Numbered from the stretch's first letter, positions 19,926-31,341 are shown. The stretch is DNA of 64,000 bases from an uncultured Lachnospiraceae bacterium (GCA_947174505.1 CAMWJF010000005.1:1-64000); one strand, 5' to 3'. Notes: a model not told the origin generated them from the sequence alone. Made by a program: numbers and translations.

Positions 19926-22148
19926 ATGAACATCATCTACAATGAAAAAAATAGGGTTTTCAAACTGGACACGCCCCACACAAGCTACTGCATCGGTGTG
20001 GTGGATGAGGAAAACTTTCTGGGGCATGTGTATTACGGCAGAAAACTTGGGTCGGACGATCTGGCATATCTGATGCGTACCGGAGAGCCGCCCTTTGTCC
20101 CCTCGGAAAATAACAGGGACAGAACTTCTTTTTTAGATACGTTTCCCATGGAATATACGGGACACAATCTGGGCGATTACCGGGAAGGGACGCTTTCGGT
20201 GCGCACGCTTTCGGGTCATACGGGGGTATCGCTCTCCTATGTATCGCACAGTATTTATGACGGAAAGAAAGCGCTGGAAGGGCTTCCGGCAACCTTCGGC
20301 GGAAAAGACGAGTGTAAGACGCTGGAGATTATCTGCGAAGACCCGGTATTAAAATTACAGGTGGTTTTATCCTACAGCATTTTTGCGGACACGGACGCCG
20401 TTGCCAGAAGTGTGCGCATCGTCAATCAGGGCGGCGAGGCGGTTTACCTGACGAAGGTATTGTCCGCCTGCATTGATATGGACAATGACAATTATGAGAT
20501 GATTACCCTGCACGGCTCTTGGGCGCGCGAGCGTGCGATTCAGACCTATCCGGTCAGGAAGGGTAAGCAGAGCGTCGGCTCGGTGCGCGGGGAGTCCAGC
20601 CATCAGGAGCATCCTTTTATGGCATGGAAGAGCAGGACAGCGACGGAGGAGACAGGCGACGTTTACGCCATGAACTTTGTTTATTCGGGCAACTTTCTTG
20701 CACAGATTGAGGAGAGCCAGTTTGGCAGCATCCGCGCCATGATGGGGATTCACCCGGAGGATTTCTGTTGGAAGCTGGAGCCGGGCGGGAGTTTTCAGGC
20801 GCCGGAGGTGATCTGTATGTACTCGGCCGGGGGTCTGGGCGGCATGACCAGAAATTTCCATGAGCTTTACCGCAATCATCTGATCCGGGGCATGTATAAG
20901 GATAAAAAGAGGCCGATCCTGATCAATAACTGGGAGGCGACTTACTTTGATTTTGATACGGACAAGCTTCTGGATATCGCCAGACAGGCTTCGGCGCTAG
21001 GCATTGAGATGTTAGTCATGGACGACGGGTGGTTCGGCCACAGAGACGACGATAACTCCAGTCTGGGCGACTGGTTTGTGAACGAGTCCAAAATTAAGGG
21101 CGGACTGAAATATCTGGTGGACGAGGTGAACAGGCTGGGGATGAAATTCGGTATCTGGGTGGAGCCGGAGATGATTTCCCCCGATTCCGATTTGTATAAA
21201 GAGCATCCCGACTGGGCGATTCAGATTCCCGGCAGGGTGGGGAGTCTGGGCAGAAACCAGTATGTGCTTGACCTGACCCGCAAGGAAGTGCGCGACTGCA
21301 TCTATGAAAGGATTGCGGCAGTGCTCCGAAGCGCCAATATCGAGTATGTCAAATGGGATATGAACAGACAGCTTTCCGATTTCGGCAGCTTCGGCCTCCC
21401 GGCGGACAGGCAGGGCGAGCTGGTACACAGACAGACGCTGGCCCTCTATGAGATGCAGGAGAGACTGATTACGGATTTCCCCAATCTTCTTCTGGAGAAC
21501 TGTTCCGGCGGCGGGGCAAGATTCGATCCGGGAATGCTCTATTACAGCCCGCAGATCTGGTGCTCCGATGACGCGGATGCCGTAGAGCGGCTGTCGATTC
21601 AGGCGGGAACGGCTTTGATTTATCCGCTTTCCACCATGGGCGCGCATGTGTCCGACTGCCCGAACCACACGGTAGGCAGAACGACGCCTTTTGAGACGAG
21701 GGGCTATGTGGCGCTGGCGGGTACGTTCGGCTATGAGCTGGATGTGACGAAGATTCCCGAAGCGGACCGGGAAATGATTCCGGATCAGGTCGCTATGTAC
21801 CATAAATATAATGATCTGGTGCGGCAGGGCGATTATTACCGGATCGCACGGTACGCGGACAATCATTTTTATGACTGCTATGCGGTAGTAGCGAAGGATA
21901 AGAGCGAGGCGCTTGTCACCTATGTACAGGTGCTGGGGCGGCCCAACTTCCACAGCAGAAGAATCCGCATTCCGGGGCTTGACCCGGAGAAGACCTATGT
22001 GATTGAGAATGCGGCGGACTGGCCGGAGATCAGGCAGACCGAGTACCGGGGCGATACGCTGCACTATGCGGGTATCAATATCCCGCCGATCAGCGGGGAC
22101 TTTAAAGGAAGACTGTTGCATTTTGTTTTGCGCAGTCATCAATTTTAG
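19926..22148 (+). CDS. alpha-galactosidase, GH36
   Basis: 740 residues from ATG 19926, preceded by AAAGGA; the open frame extends to 19845 but that part lies in a dispersed repeat. It hydrolyses terminal alpha-galactosides such as melibiose and raffinose. The N-terminal supersandwich domain is followed by a TIM barrel with the nucleophile Asp478 in VKWDMNR and the acid/base Asp548 in CSDDAD, the same numbering as the characterised Geobacillus AgaA type. No signal peptide, so cytoplasmic. Complements the beta-galactosidase cluster upstream. Confidence 0.96.
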   Translation: MNIIYNEKNRVFKLDTPHTSYCIGVVDEENFLGHVYYGRKLGSDDLAYLMRTGEPPFVPSENNRDRTSFLDTFPMEYTGHNLGDYREGTLSVRTLSGHTGVSLSYVSHSIYDGKKALEGLPATFGGKDECKTLEIICEDPVLKLQVVLSYSIFADTDAVARSVRIVNQGGEAVYLTKVLSACIDMDNDNYEMITLHGSWARERAIQTYPVRKGKQSVGSVRGESSHQEHPFMAWKSRTATEETGDVYAMNFVYSGNFLAQIEESQFGSIRAMMGIHPEDFCWKLEPGGSFQAPEVICMYSAGGLGGMTRNFHELYRNHLIRGMYKDKKRPILINNWEATYFDFDTDKLLDIARQASALGIEMLVMDDGWFGHRDDDNSSLGDWFVNESKIKGGLKYLVDEVNRLGMKFGIWVEPEMISPDSDLYKEHPDWAIQIPGRVGSLGRNQYVLDLTRKEVRDCIYERIAAVLRSANIEYVKWDMNRQLSDFGSFGLPADRQGELVHRQTLALYEMQERLITDFPNLLLENCSGGGARFDPGMLYYSPQIWCSDDADAVERLSIQAGTALIYPLSTMGAHVSDCPNHTVGRTTPFETRGYVALAGTFGYELDVTKIPEADREMIPDQVAMYHKYNDLVRQGDYYRIARYADNHFYDCYAVVAKDKSEALVTYVQVLGRPNFHSRRIRIPGLDPEKTYVIENAADWPEIRQTEYRGDTLHYAGINIPPISGDFKGRLLHFVLRSHQF

Positions 22149-22200
22149 AGGTTAAAGATTTGCGGTGCAAATAAATACACATAGAAATGGAGAATCGGAT

Positions 22201-23385
22201 ATGATCGTACAAAAATACAAGGACATGCTGCAGGGGAAATCGGTGATACGGCAGCTTTCGGAGTTCGCGGTGGCAAGGGGACAGGAAATCGGGTATGAGA
22301 ATGTGTTTGATTTCAGTCTCGGAAACCCTTCGGTGCCGGTGCCGCAGGAGTTTACGGATGTGATGATAAAGATGCTGCAGGAGAAGAATCCCATGGAGCT
22401 GCACGGTTACAGCCAGAGTCTGGGCATTCCGTCCGTCAGGGATAAGGTGGCGGCTTCCCTCAATAAGAGATTCGGGATGAACTATACAGGGAACCATATT
22501 TTTATGACCACCGGGGCGGCGGGCGCGATTGCCCATGCAGTGCGGTGCGTGGCGGAGCCGGGGGATGAGGTGCTCACCTTTGCGCCTTATTTTCCTGAGT
22601 ATGCGCCTTATATCAATCTGACGGGGGCGGTTCTCAAGGTGGTGCCTGCGGACACCGAGAATTTCCAGATTAATTTTGAGGCCTTTGAGGAGATGCTGAC
22701 GGAGAAGGTTGCGGCTGTTTTAATCAATACGCCGAATAATCCTTCGGGAATGGTTTACTCTTTGGAGACGGTAAAAGAACTTGCGCGGATCATGGAGGAG
22801 AAACAGAAGCAGTACGGACATGATATTTTCCTGATTTCCGACGAGCCTTACCGGGAGATTGTGTTTGCCGGTGTGGATGCGCCTTATCCTTCCGCGTTTT
22901 ATGACAATTCTCTTTCCTGTTACTCCTTTTCCAAATCCCTTTCCCTGCCGGGAGAGCGGATCGGTTATGTGGCGGTGAACCCGAAGTGCACGGATGCGGA
23001 AATCATCAGCGTGATGTGCAGCCAGATTTCCAGAGGAACCGGGCACAATTGTCCGCCGTCCATCATTCAGCTCGCGGTGGCGGAGGTGCTTGACCTGACC
23101 TCGGATCTCTCGGTCTATGAGACGAATATGAACATATTATACAGGGAACTTACAGAACTTGGTTTTGAATGCGTGCGTCCGGGCGGCACTTTCTATATGT
23201 TCCCGAAATCGCCGGAGCCGGATGCGGTTGCCTTTGCTGAGAAGGCGAAGAAGTATGACCTGATTCTGGTGCCCAGCGACAGCTTTGGTGTGAAGGGATA
23301 TTTCAGGATTGCCTACTGTATCGACACGGAGAAGGTGGAGCGGTCGCTGGAGGCGTTCCGAAGGCTTGTGAAGGAAAATTACTAA
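22201..23385 (+). CDS. PLP-dependent aminotransferase, class I/II
   Basis: 394 residues from ATG 22201 with GGAG 8 bases upstream; the frame is open from 22165. Fold type I motifs: 'FSLGNPSVPVP', TTGAAGAIAHAVR, NTPNNPSGMVYS, SDEPYREIVF and the PLP lysine Lys245 in SFSKSLSLPGERIGY. The C-terminus resembles aspartate/alanine-type transaminases; amino acid specificity is not visible. The gene follows GH36 by about 50 bases and precedes a patatin-like gene with no metabolic link obvious. Confidence 0.92.
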   Translation: MIVQKYKDMLQGKSVIRQLSEFAVARGQEIGYENVFDFSLGNPSVPVPQEFTDVMIKMLQEKNPMELHGYSQSLGIPSVRDKVAASLNKRFGMNYTGNHIFMTTGAAGAIAHAVRCVAEPGDEVLTFAPYFPEYAPYINLTGAVLKVVPADTENFQINFEAFEEMLTEKVAAVLINTPNNPSGMVYSLETVKELARIMEEKQKQYGHDIFLISDEPYREIVFAGVDAPYPSAFYDNSLSCYSFSKSLSLPGERIGYVAVNPKCTDAEIISVMCSQISRGTGHNCPPSIIQLAVAEVLDLTSDLSVYETNMNILYRELTELGFECVRPGGTFYMFPKSPEPDAVAFAEKAKKYDLILVPSDSFGVKGYFRIAYCIDTEKVERSLEAFRRLVKENY

Positions 23386-23409
23386 GTTCCGGGGAAAGGA
23401 AGTTTGGTT

Positions 23410-24261
23410 ATGATGTATCAGGCAGGACTGATTCTGGAGGGCGGCGGTATGAAAGGGATTTATACCGCAGGCGTTTTGGATTTTTTTATGGACAGGGAGA
23501 TCTCGTTTTCCGACAATTACGGTGTGTCGGCGGGGGCGTGCCACCTTTGCAATTATATGTCGGGGCAGAGGGGGCGGTCTTACCGCATCAGCGTGAACTA
23601 TCTGGATATGAAGCAGTATTGCGGCAAATGGAGTCTTCTCACGACTGGGGATCTTTTCGGCGTGGATATGAATTACAGCCTGATTCCGAATTATCTTGAC
23701 CCGTTTGATTATGACGCCGCGATGAGATTTGCGGGCAGGGCTTTTGCAGTGGCTACGGATATTGGGACGGGAAAGCCGGCTTATCTGCCGCTTAAGGACT
23801 TGCGGGAGGACATCATTGCAGTGAGGGCTTCCAGCTCCTTGCCGCTGGTGTCCCGGAATGTAAAAATCGACGGCAGATATTATCTGGACGGTGGTATCAG
23901 CGATTCGATTCCAATCAGGAGATCGTTACAGGACGGCAACGGAAAAAATGTGGTGATTATGACCAAGGAGGAGGGCTTTGTCAGACAGCCCGCCGGAGCG
24001 GAGCTTGCGCTGGTGAAGGCGCGTTATCTCCGTTACCCGAAGGTGTATGAGCTGATGCGCGAGAGGCATCTTTCCTATAACGCTACCGTACAATATATTG
24101 AGGAAAAGAAACGGAAGGGCGAGCTGTTTGTGATCCGTCCGAAGAAGAAAAGCGAAGTCGGCAGGATCGAAAAGGATAAGGAAAAGATGAAGGCGCTCTA
24201 CGAGGAAGGCTACCGTGACGCGCAGGAATGTTATTTGGAGCTTTTAGAATATTTAGATTAG
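23410..24261 (+). CDS. patatin-like phospholipase family protein (YjjU type)
   Basis: 283 residues. Catalytic dyad motifs are visible: oxyanion-hole GGGMKGIY (11-18), nucleophile Ser40 in GVSAG and Asp160 in DGGIS. The C-terminal helix-rich part (YNATVQYIEEKKRKGELFVI) matches the YjjU-like bacterial patatins. It is a cytoplasmic serine hydrolase, probably acting on lipids. AAGGAAG precedes the start codon; ATG 23410 and 23413 are both possible. Confidence 0.9.
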   Translation: MMYQAGLILEGGGMKGIYTAGVLDFFMDREISFSDNYGVSAGACHLCNYMSGQRGRSYRISVNYLDMKQYCGKWSLLTTGDLFGVDMNYSLIPNYLDPFDYDAAMRFAGRAFAVATDIGTGKPAYLPLKDLREDIIAVRASSSLPLVSRNVKIDGRYYLDGGISDSIPIRRSLQDGNGKNVVIMTKEEGFVRQPAGAELALVKARYLRYPKVYELMRERHLSYNATVQYIEEKKRKGELFVIRPKKKSEVGRIEKDKEKMKALYEEGYRDAQECYLELLEYLD

Positions 24262-24307
24262 GCAGAGCAGAATCAGGCGTGCACTGCCGTATGGGAAAGG
24301 AAACGAT

Positions 24308-25132
24308 ATGGATATGATTGAAATTTTAAAGGCGGTGCTTTTCGGCATCGTGGAGGGCATCACGGAATGGCTCCCCATCAGCAGCACCGGACACATGATT
24401 CTTCTGAATGAGTTTGTGACTCTGAATGTGAGCGAGGACTTCTGGGAGATGTTTCTGGTGGTGATTCAGCTCGGGGCGATTCTGGCGGTGGTGCTTCTTT
24501 TCTGGAATAAGATATTTCCCTTCCGTTTTAAGGGGAAGCCGGTGGTACAGAAGGATATTTTTGTGCTCTGGTTTAAAATTCTTGTGGCCTGCGTCCCGGC
24601 GGCAATCGTGGGCCTGGCTTTTGACGATGTGCTGGATGCGCTTTTTTATAATCCCTGGTGCGTGGCCATTGCGCTGATCGTGTTCGGTATCGCTTTTATT
24701 CTGATTGAGAACAGAAATAGGGAAATGACGCCGAAGATTACGGAGCTTGGTGACATCACCTACCGTACCGCACTGATGATCGGTATTTTCCAGCTTTTGG
24801 CGGCGGTGTTCCCGGGAACCTCCCGCTCCGGCGCAACCATAGTGGGGGCGCTTCTGATCGGCGTTTCAAGAACTGTGGCGGCAGAGTTTACTTTCTTTCT
24901 GGCGATCCCCGTTATGCTGGGAGCAAGCCTTTTAAAACTCCTTAAGTTCGGGTTTTCCTTTACAGGGGAGGAATTTGTTATTCTGGTGGTCGGAATGGCG
25001 GTGGCTTTTGTGGTATCCGTGGCGGTAATCCGTTTCCTGATGGGCTATATCAAAAAGCATGATTTTAAAGTTTTCGGCTGGTATAGGATTGCGCTCGGCG
25101 CATTGGTGCTTTTATATTTTGCTGTGGCATAA
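24308..25132 (+). CDS. uppP: undecaprenyl-diphosphatase
   Basis: 274 residues, eight membrane helices. Dephosphorylates undecaprenyl pyrophosphate to recycle the peptidoglycan lipid carrier and gives bacitracin tolerance. Signature motifs: EGITEWLPISSTGHM near residue 17 and PGTSRSGATIVG near residue 165. AAAGGA lies before ATG. It follows the patatin gene by 46 bases and may be co-transcribed. Confidence 0.96.
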   Translation: MDMIEILKAVLFGIVEGITEWLPISSTGHMILLNEFVTLNVSEDFWEMFLVVIQLGAILAVVLLFWNKIFPFRFKGKPVVQKDIFVLWFKILVACVPAAIVGLAFDDVLDALFYNPWCVAIALIVFGIAFILIENRNREMTPKITELGDITYRTALMIGIFQLLAAVFPGTSRSGATIVGALLIGVSRTVAAEFTFFLAIPVMLGASLLKLLKFGFSFTGEEFVILVVGMAVAFVVSVAVIRFLMGYIKKHDFKVFGWYRIALGALVLLYFAVA

Positions 25133-25223
25133 AGGCGTAAATAGGGGGCGTTTTTGGGGACTGGTTCGGTCAATTCGTATAAGAATTTAGTACAGAAATT
25201 AACTATTTCTTACAGATTGTTAG

Positions 25224-25252
25224 TTGACAGTCCTGTTTTATTGAGATAAACT
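25224..25252 (+). promoter_or_regulatory. promoter of the DUF6465 gene
   Basis: TTGACA (25224-25229), 17-base spacer, TAAACT (25247-25252). Confidence 0.75.
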
Positions 25253-25361
25253 ACATCTAGCAGGGTCATGTAGCAGGTTCAGCGGGGATGCATGGCGGTA
25301 CAGCAAATAGATCGGTATTATGAAAAAGTAGTTTTAGTGAATGTGGGGAAGGAGATTACTC

Positions 25362-25823
25362 ATGGCAGAAAACAAAAACCCGGTTGTTAAATCGGAAGCT
25401 ACCAAAGCGGCAGATACAAAGACAGCGACAGCGGCGACATCAGAGGCAGCACCTGCGGCAAAGACAGAGCCTGTAGCAGAGAAGGCGGAAACAGAAAATA
25501 AGAAAACTACGACAGAGAAGAAGAAACCCGGCAGAAAGCCTGGGGCGAAGAAGCCTGGCAGAAAGCCCGGGGCAGCGAAGAAAGAGACGGCTGATAAGAC
25601 TACTACAACAAGAAAAACGTCAGTGAAAGAGACCGTACATGTACAGTTTTCCGGCAAGACTTACACTACGGAAGATCTTGTAAAGATTGCCAAGGATGTC
25701 TGGAAGTATGACCTGAAAAAGAAGGTTGGCGATTTCAAGGCTGTAGAGCTTTATGTGAAGCCGGAGGAGAGCGTAGTGTACTATGTGATCAACGGCGAGG
25801 AGAAAGGCCAGTTTAATATCTGA
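25362..25823 (+). CDS. DUF6465-like protein with histone H1-like basic tail
   Basis: 153 residues from ATG 25362, with GGAG 9 bases upstream. The first 85 residues are Ala/Lys/Glu/Thr rich and contain two copies of KKPGRKPGA, an AT-hook or histone H1-like arrangement. The C-terminal 65 residues (VHVQFSGKTYTTEDLVKIAK onward) form a compact domain I associate with the Lachnospiraceae DUF6465 family. A nucleoid-binding role is inferred only from the basic repeats. It has its own strong promoter and terminator, so it is monocistronic and probably well expressed. Confidence 0.65.
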   Translation: MAENKNPVVKSEATKAADTKTATAATSEAAPAAKTEPVAEKAETENKKTTTEKKKPGRKPGAKKPGRKPGAAKKETADKTTTTRKTSVKETVHVQFSGKTYTTEDLVKIAKDVWKYDLKKKVGDFKAVELYVKPEESVVYYVINGEEKGQFNI

Positions 25824-25846
25824 TCATTCCTGTCAGAAAGAATGCA

Positions 25847-25887
25847 GGCGGTTAGTTTAGGGTATGCTAAACTGACCGCCTTCTTTT
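25847..25887 (+). terminator. terminator after the DUF6465 gene
   Basis: GGCGGTTAGTTTAG (25847-25860) pairs with CTAAACTGACCGCC (25867-25880), followed by TTCTTTT. Confidence 0.92.
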
Positions 25888-25964
25888 GTGTGCCCGGCGG
25901 ACACGAGCGTATGAGTATCCAACATGATTTCATACATTTTTTATAAATTTTTTCCATTCAGATG

Positions 25965-25993
25965 TTGACAATAAAAATCTTAAGTGATAACTT
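25965..25993 (+). promoter_or_regulatory. sigma-A promoter of the hrcA operon
   Basis: TTGACA (25965-25970), 17-base spacer, TAACTT (25988-25993), placed directly upstream of the CIRCE element. Confidence 0.8.
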
Positions 25994-26007
25994 ACTACTA
26001 GAAGGTG

Positions 26008-26034
26008 TTAGCACTCTAATGGATTGAGTGCTAA
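26008..26034 (+). promoter_or_regulatory. CIRCE operator (HrcA binding site)
   Basis: Perfect consensus: TTAGCACTC (26008-26016), 9-base spacer, GAGTGCTAA (26026-26034). It is bound by HrcA to repress the heat-shock operon at normal temperature, giving autoregulation. Confidence 0.98.
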
Positions 26035-26102
26035 CAATTCAACTGGCAGGAGGGAAGTAACTATTCAGCGCAGGTTACTGAACAGTTACTGAAGGAAATG
26101 GT

Positions 26103-27128
26103 ATGCAGCTGGACGAAAGAAAATATATCATATTGCAAGCCATCATCCGAAACTATCTGGAGACGGGGGAGCCGGTAGGCAGCCGTACGATCTCCAAGTA
26201 CACCGATTTGAACTTAAGCTCCGCAACCATTCGGAACGAGATGGCGGATCTGGAAGAGCTTGGATACATCTTACAGCCCCACACCTCCGCAGGCAGGATT
26301 CCCTCCGACAAGGGCTACCGCCTCTATGTAGACAAGATGATGGAAGAGAAGGAGCGGGAAGTTGAGGAGATGAAGGAGATGCTTCTGGAGAAGGAGGATA
26401 AGATGGACCACCTTCTCAAGCAGGCCGCCAAGGTGCTTGCCAACAATACCGAGTACGCGGCGATGATCTCCGCGCCCCAGTACCACCGCAATAAGCTGAA
26501 ATTTATACAGCTTTCCCGGGTGGATGCCGGGCAGATTCTGGCGGTGATCGTGGTGGAGGGAAATGTAATTAAGAACTCCATGCTTACGGTATCTGAGGAA
26601 TTGAGCGACGAGACGCTTTTGAAGCTGAACATTCTTCTGAACACCCACTTAAACGGACTCTCTCTGGAAGAGATCAATCTGAGTATGATTGCAGCCATGA
26701 AGCAGCAGGCGGGCATCCACAGCGAAATTGTGGCGAATGTCATAGACGCGGTGGCGGAGGCGATCAAGGCGGATGAAGATCTGGAAATTTATACAAGCGG
26801 CACAAAAAACTTTTTCAAGTATCCGGAGCTTGCGGATCATGAGAGAGCCAGCGAACTGATTACCACCTTTGAGGAAAAACAGCTTTTAAGCGAACTGGTG
26901 CAGGAAAATCTTTCGGGAGACAATAACACGGGCATACAGGTTTATATCGGTGACGAGACGCCAGTGGCGGGTATGAAGGACTGCAGTATTGTGACGGCGA
27001 CTTACGAGCTGGATGCGGGCATGAAAGGGACTATCGGCATCATCGGCCCCAAGAGGATGGATTATGAGAAGGTTGTGAGCAGTCTCAGGCTGTTAAAGCA
27101 TCAGCTTGATGATTTGTATAAGAAATAG
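26103..27128 (+). CDS. hrcA: heat-inducible transcription repressor HrcA
   Basis: 341 residues, typical length. The N-terminal winged helix (1-75: LDERKYIILQAIIRNYLETG, 'PVGSRTISK', 'LSSATIRNEMADLEELGYI') binds CIRCE. The GAF-like and dimerisation regions follow, ending in GPKRMDYEKVVSSLRLL. It needs GroEL for activity in known systems. First gene of hrcA-grpE-dnaK-dnaJ and controlled by the CIRCE element 70 bases upstream. Confidence 0.97.
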   Translation: MQLDERKYIILQAIIRNYLETGEPVGSRTISKYTDLNLSSATIRNEMADLEELGYILQPHTSAGRIPSDKGYRLYVDKMMEEKEREVEEMKEMLLEKEDKMDHLLKQAAKVLANNTEYAAMISAPQYHRNKLKFIQLSRVDAGQILAVIVVEGNVIKNSMLTVSEELSDETLLKLNILLNTHLNGLSLEEINLSMIAAMKQQAGIHSEIVANVIDAVAEAIKADEDLEIYTSGTKNFFKYPELADHERASELITTFEEKQLLSELVQENLSGDNNTGIQVYIGDETPVAGMKDCSIVTATYELDAGMKGTIGIIGPKRMDYEKVVSSLRLLKHQLDDLYKK

Positions 27129-27158
27129 CAGGATGGGAACAGCAGATTTTGCCTGGCT

Positions 27159-27839
27159 ATGGATAGAGAAAGCAGAGTTGACAATAACAGTCAGCATATG
27201 GAATCAAAGAAAGGGATGAGCACAGTGGCAGCAGAGGAAAAGGATAAGCAGGAAAAAGAGCTGGAAGAACAGGATATGGCACAGCAGGAAGCGGAGGCAG
27301 AGACGCCGCAGGCGGAAATGGCCGGTGAGCCTTCTACAGGAGACGAAGAGAAGGCCGCTAAGAGCGAAAAGAAAGAAAAGAAGAAAAGGGACAAAAAGCA
27401 GGACGCCCTGAAGGAGAAAGTGGAAGAACTGGAAGACCGGGTAAAACGCCAGATGGCGGAGTTTGACAATTTCCGCAAACGTACCGAGAAAGAAAAGACA
27501 GCGATGTTTGAGACGGGCGCAAAGAGCGTGATTGAAAAGATCCTGCCCGTGGTGGATAACTTTGAGAGAGGGCTGGCCAGCGTACCTGAGGAAGAGAAAG
27601 ACGGCGCCATCGCGCAGGGGATGCAGATGATTTATAAGCAGCTCATGACAGAGCTGGAGAATCTGGACGTGAAGCCGATCCCGGCAGTTGGGGAGGAATT
27701 TAACCCCGAGTTCCACAATGCGGTGATGCAGACGGAGAGCGAGGAGTTCGAGTCAGGCGTGATTGCCCAGGAATTGCAGAAGGGTTATACGTACAGGGAC
27801 AGCGTGGTCAGACACAGTATGGTAGCGGTCGTAGAGTGA
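27159..27839 (+). CDS. grpE: nucleotide exchange factor GrpE
   Basis: Up to 226 residues. The N-terminal half is a highly charged Glu/Lys coiled coil; the C-terminal GrpE domain shows 'EFDNFRKRTEKEK', ILPVVDNFERGL, 'LDVKPIPAVGEEFNPEFHNAV' and GYTYRDSVVRHSMV. It releases ADP from DnaK. The start is uncertain: ATG 27159 lacks a clear ribosome site, and 27198 or 27216 are alternatives. The last codons already form one arm of the dispersed element that follows. Confidence 0.93.
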   Translation: MDRESRVDNNSQHMESKKGMSTVAAEEKDKQEKELEEQDMAQQEAEAETPQAEMAGEPSTGDEEKAAKSEKKEKKKRDKKQDALKEKVEELEDRVKRQMAEFDNFRKRTEKEKTAMFETGAKSVIEKILPVVDNFERGLASVPEEEKDGAIAQGMQMIYKQLMTELENLDVKPIPAVGEEFNPEFHNAVMQTESEEFESGVIAQELQKGYTYRDSVVRHSMVAVVE

Positions 27840-27929
27840 GAAGTACTTCTAAAGACGTCCCGCCATAGGACGGGACGCCAAGAAGTACTAAGTCTCACTC
27901 AGGAGAATGCCTGAAAAGAGGCATTCTCC
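27835..27929 (+). repeat. structured dispersed element, family 1, copy A
   Basis: Starts in the last codons of grpE. Stems: GAGTGAGA/TCTCACTC (27835-27842, 27893-27900), AGTACTT/AAGTACT, GTCCCG/CGGGAC around loop CCATAGGA, then a second hairpin GGAGAATGCC-8 nt-GGCATTCTCC (27902-27929). Copy B after trmR keeps the same stems with different bases and the same loop. No T-run; lies between grpE and dnaK, where it could affect RNA stability or partial termination. Confidence 0.8.
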
Positions 27930-27965
27930 GTATATAGCAAAGAACAGTTTCAAAATCATGTATAG

Positions 27966-29858
<1,893 letters not shown>

Positions 29859-29890
29859 GATATTAAAAGAATCCAGGGAAGGATAAAGTT

Positions 29891-31075
29891 ATGGCAGAAC
29901 AAAAACGGGATTATTATGAGGTGCTCGGCGTAGAGAAAAGCGCCGACGACGCCGCCATAAAAAAAGCATACAGAGTTCTGGCTAAGAAATATCACCCCGA
30001 TATGAATCCCGGGGACGCGGAGGCGGAGAAAAAATTTAAGGAAGCCTCGGAGGCCTATGCTGTTTTGAGTGACCCCGAGAAGAGGAGACAGTATGACCAG
30101 TATGGTCATGCTGCCTTCGACGGTGCGGGCGGCGCAGGCGGTTTTGGCGGCTTCGACTTTAACGGCGCGGATTTCGGCGATATCTTTGGCGATATTTTCG
30201 GGGATCTTTTCGGCGGCGGCAGCAGGCGCGGCGGCGGAAGAGGAAACGGCCCTATGAAAGGCGCGAATATCAGAACCAGCGTCCGCATTACATTTGAGGA
30301 AGCGGTCTTTGGCGTGGAGAAGGAGATCGAGCTGACCCTTAAGGATGAGTGTACTTCCTGCCACGGCACGGGAGCGAAGCCGGGAACCAGTCCCGAGACC
30401 TGCAGCAAGTGCGGCGGCAAGGGACAGGTGGTATTCACTTCCCAGTCTTTCTTTGGCACGGTGCGCAATGTGCAGACCTGTCCCGACTGTCACGGCACGG
30501 GTAAGGTGATTAAGGATAAATGTCCTGACTGCCGCGGCACAGGCTATATTGCAAATAAAAAGAAGATACAGGTTTCCATCCCCGCGGGTATCGACAACGG
30601 ACAGTGCGTCCGCATCCGCGATAAGGGCGAGCCCGGCTCAAACGGCGGCCCCAGAGGAGATCTTCTGGTTGAGGTGGTAGTGGGAAGGCATCCTATCTTC
30701 CAGAGACAGGATGAGAATATTTACTCTACCGTACCCATGTCCTTCGCCATTGCGGCGCTGGGCGGGGAGATCGTGATCGACACCGTGGACGGCAGGGTGA
30801 TCTATGAAGTGAAGGCCGGAACACAGACTGACACTAAAGTTCGCTTAAAGGGCAAAGGCGTGCCTTCTCTCAGGAATAAGGATGTGCGCGGCGACCATTA
30901 TGTGACGCTGGTGGTTCAGGTGCCCGACAAGCTATCCCATGAGGCTAAGGATCTTTTGAAGCAGTTTGACGAGTGCACGGGCGACAGCCTGAATGCGGCT
31001 AAGAATATAACCTCCGAGGCATCCGGGGAACCGGCGGGCGGCAGCGGGAAAAAGAAGAAAAAGTTTAAGTTTTAA
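29891..31075 (+). CDS. dnaJ: chaperone DnaJ (Hsp40)
   Basis: 394 residues. J domain with His35-Pro-Asp37, a Gly/Phe-rich linker (about 75-120), four CxxCxGxG zinc repeats ([32 protein letters not shown]) and the C-terminal substrate-binding domains; the end is Lys rich. Type I (class A) DnaJ that stimulates DnaK ATPase. 32 bases after dnaK, last gene of the operon, followed by a terminator. Confidence 0.98.
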   Translation: MAEQKRDYYEVLGVEKSADDAAIKKAYRVLAKKYHPDMNPGDAEAEKKFKEASEAYAVLSDPEKRRQYDQYGHAAFDGAGGAGGFGGFDFNGADFGDIFGDIFGDLFGGGSRRGGGRGNGPMKGANIRTSVRITFEEAVFGVEKEIELTLKDECTSCHGTGAKPGTSPETCSKCGGKGQVVFTSQSFFGTVRNVQTCPDCHGTGKVIKDKCPDCRGTGYIANKKKIQVSIPAGIDNGQCVRIRDKGEPGSNGGPRGDLLVEVVVGRHPIFQRQDENIYSTVPMSFAIAALGGEIVIDTVDGRVIYEVKAGTQTDTKVRLKGKGVPSLRNKDVRGDHYVTLVVQVPDKLSHEAKDLLKQFDECTGDSLNAAKNITSEASGEPAGGSGKKKKKFKF

Positions 31076-31093
31076 ACAAATATGATGAGCAGA

Positions 31094-31131
31094 GACGGTT
31101 ACGGGAGCGGTTCCTGTAATCGTTTTTGTTT
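31094..31131 (+). terminator. terminator of the heat-shock operon
   Basis: CGGTTACGGGA pairs with TTCCTGTAATCG (31096-31122), followed by TTTTTGTTT. Confidence 0.85.
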
Positions 31132-31203
31132 ATATTTAAAAAATATACTATTTTTACTACTGGAATTTTAAGAATTTTAAGGGTTTTTTAGGGGAAAGGG
31201 GTG

Positions 31204-31212
31204 TGATATAAT
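31204..31212 (+). promoter_or_regulatory. extended -10 promoter of the lipoprotein/subtilase unit
   Basis: TGATATAAT is an extended -10 box (TG-n-TATAAT). There is no good -35 box. It lies about 130 bases before the lipoprotein start. Confidence 0.45.
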
Positions 31213-31341
31213 AGGATCGATATGTAAGATGTCTGTGACATGCAGGGGGAAGAAGTGGGTAAGGAAAGCGAAAAGCCCAGAAAATATGAGTATTAGAGTG
31301 ATACAGAAACATGATCCGGACATCAAAGAGGAGGTGAAAGA

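Noticed and set aside
25334-25657. 107-codon minus-strand frame with Phe/Gly repeats
   Set aside because: It is the complement of the Lys/Pro/Gly-rich tail of the DUF6465 protein; low-complexity coding on one strand keeps the other strand open.
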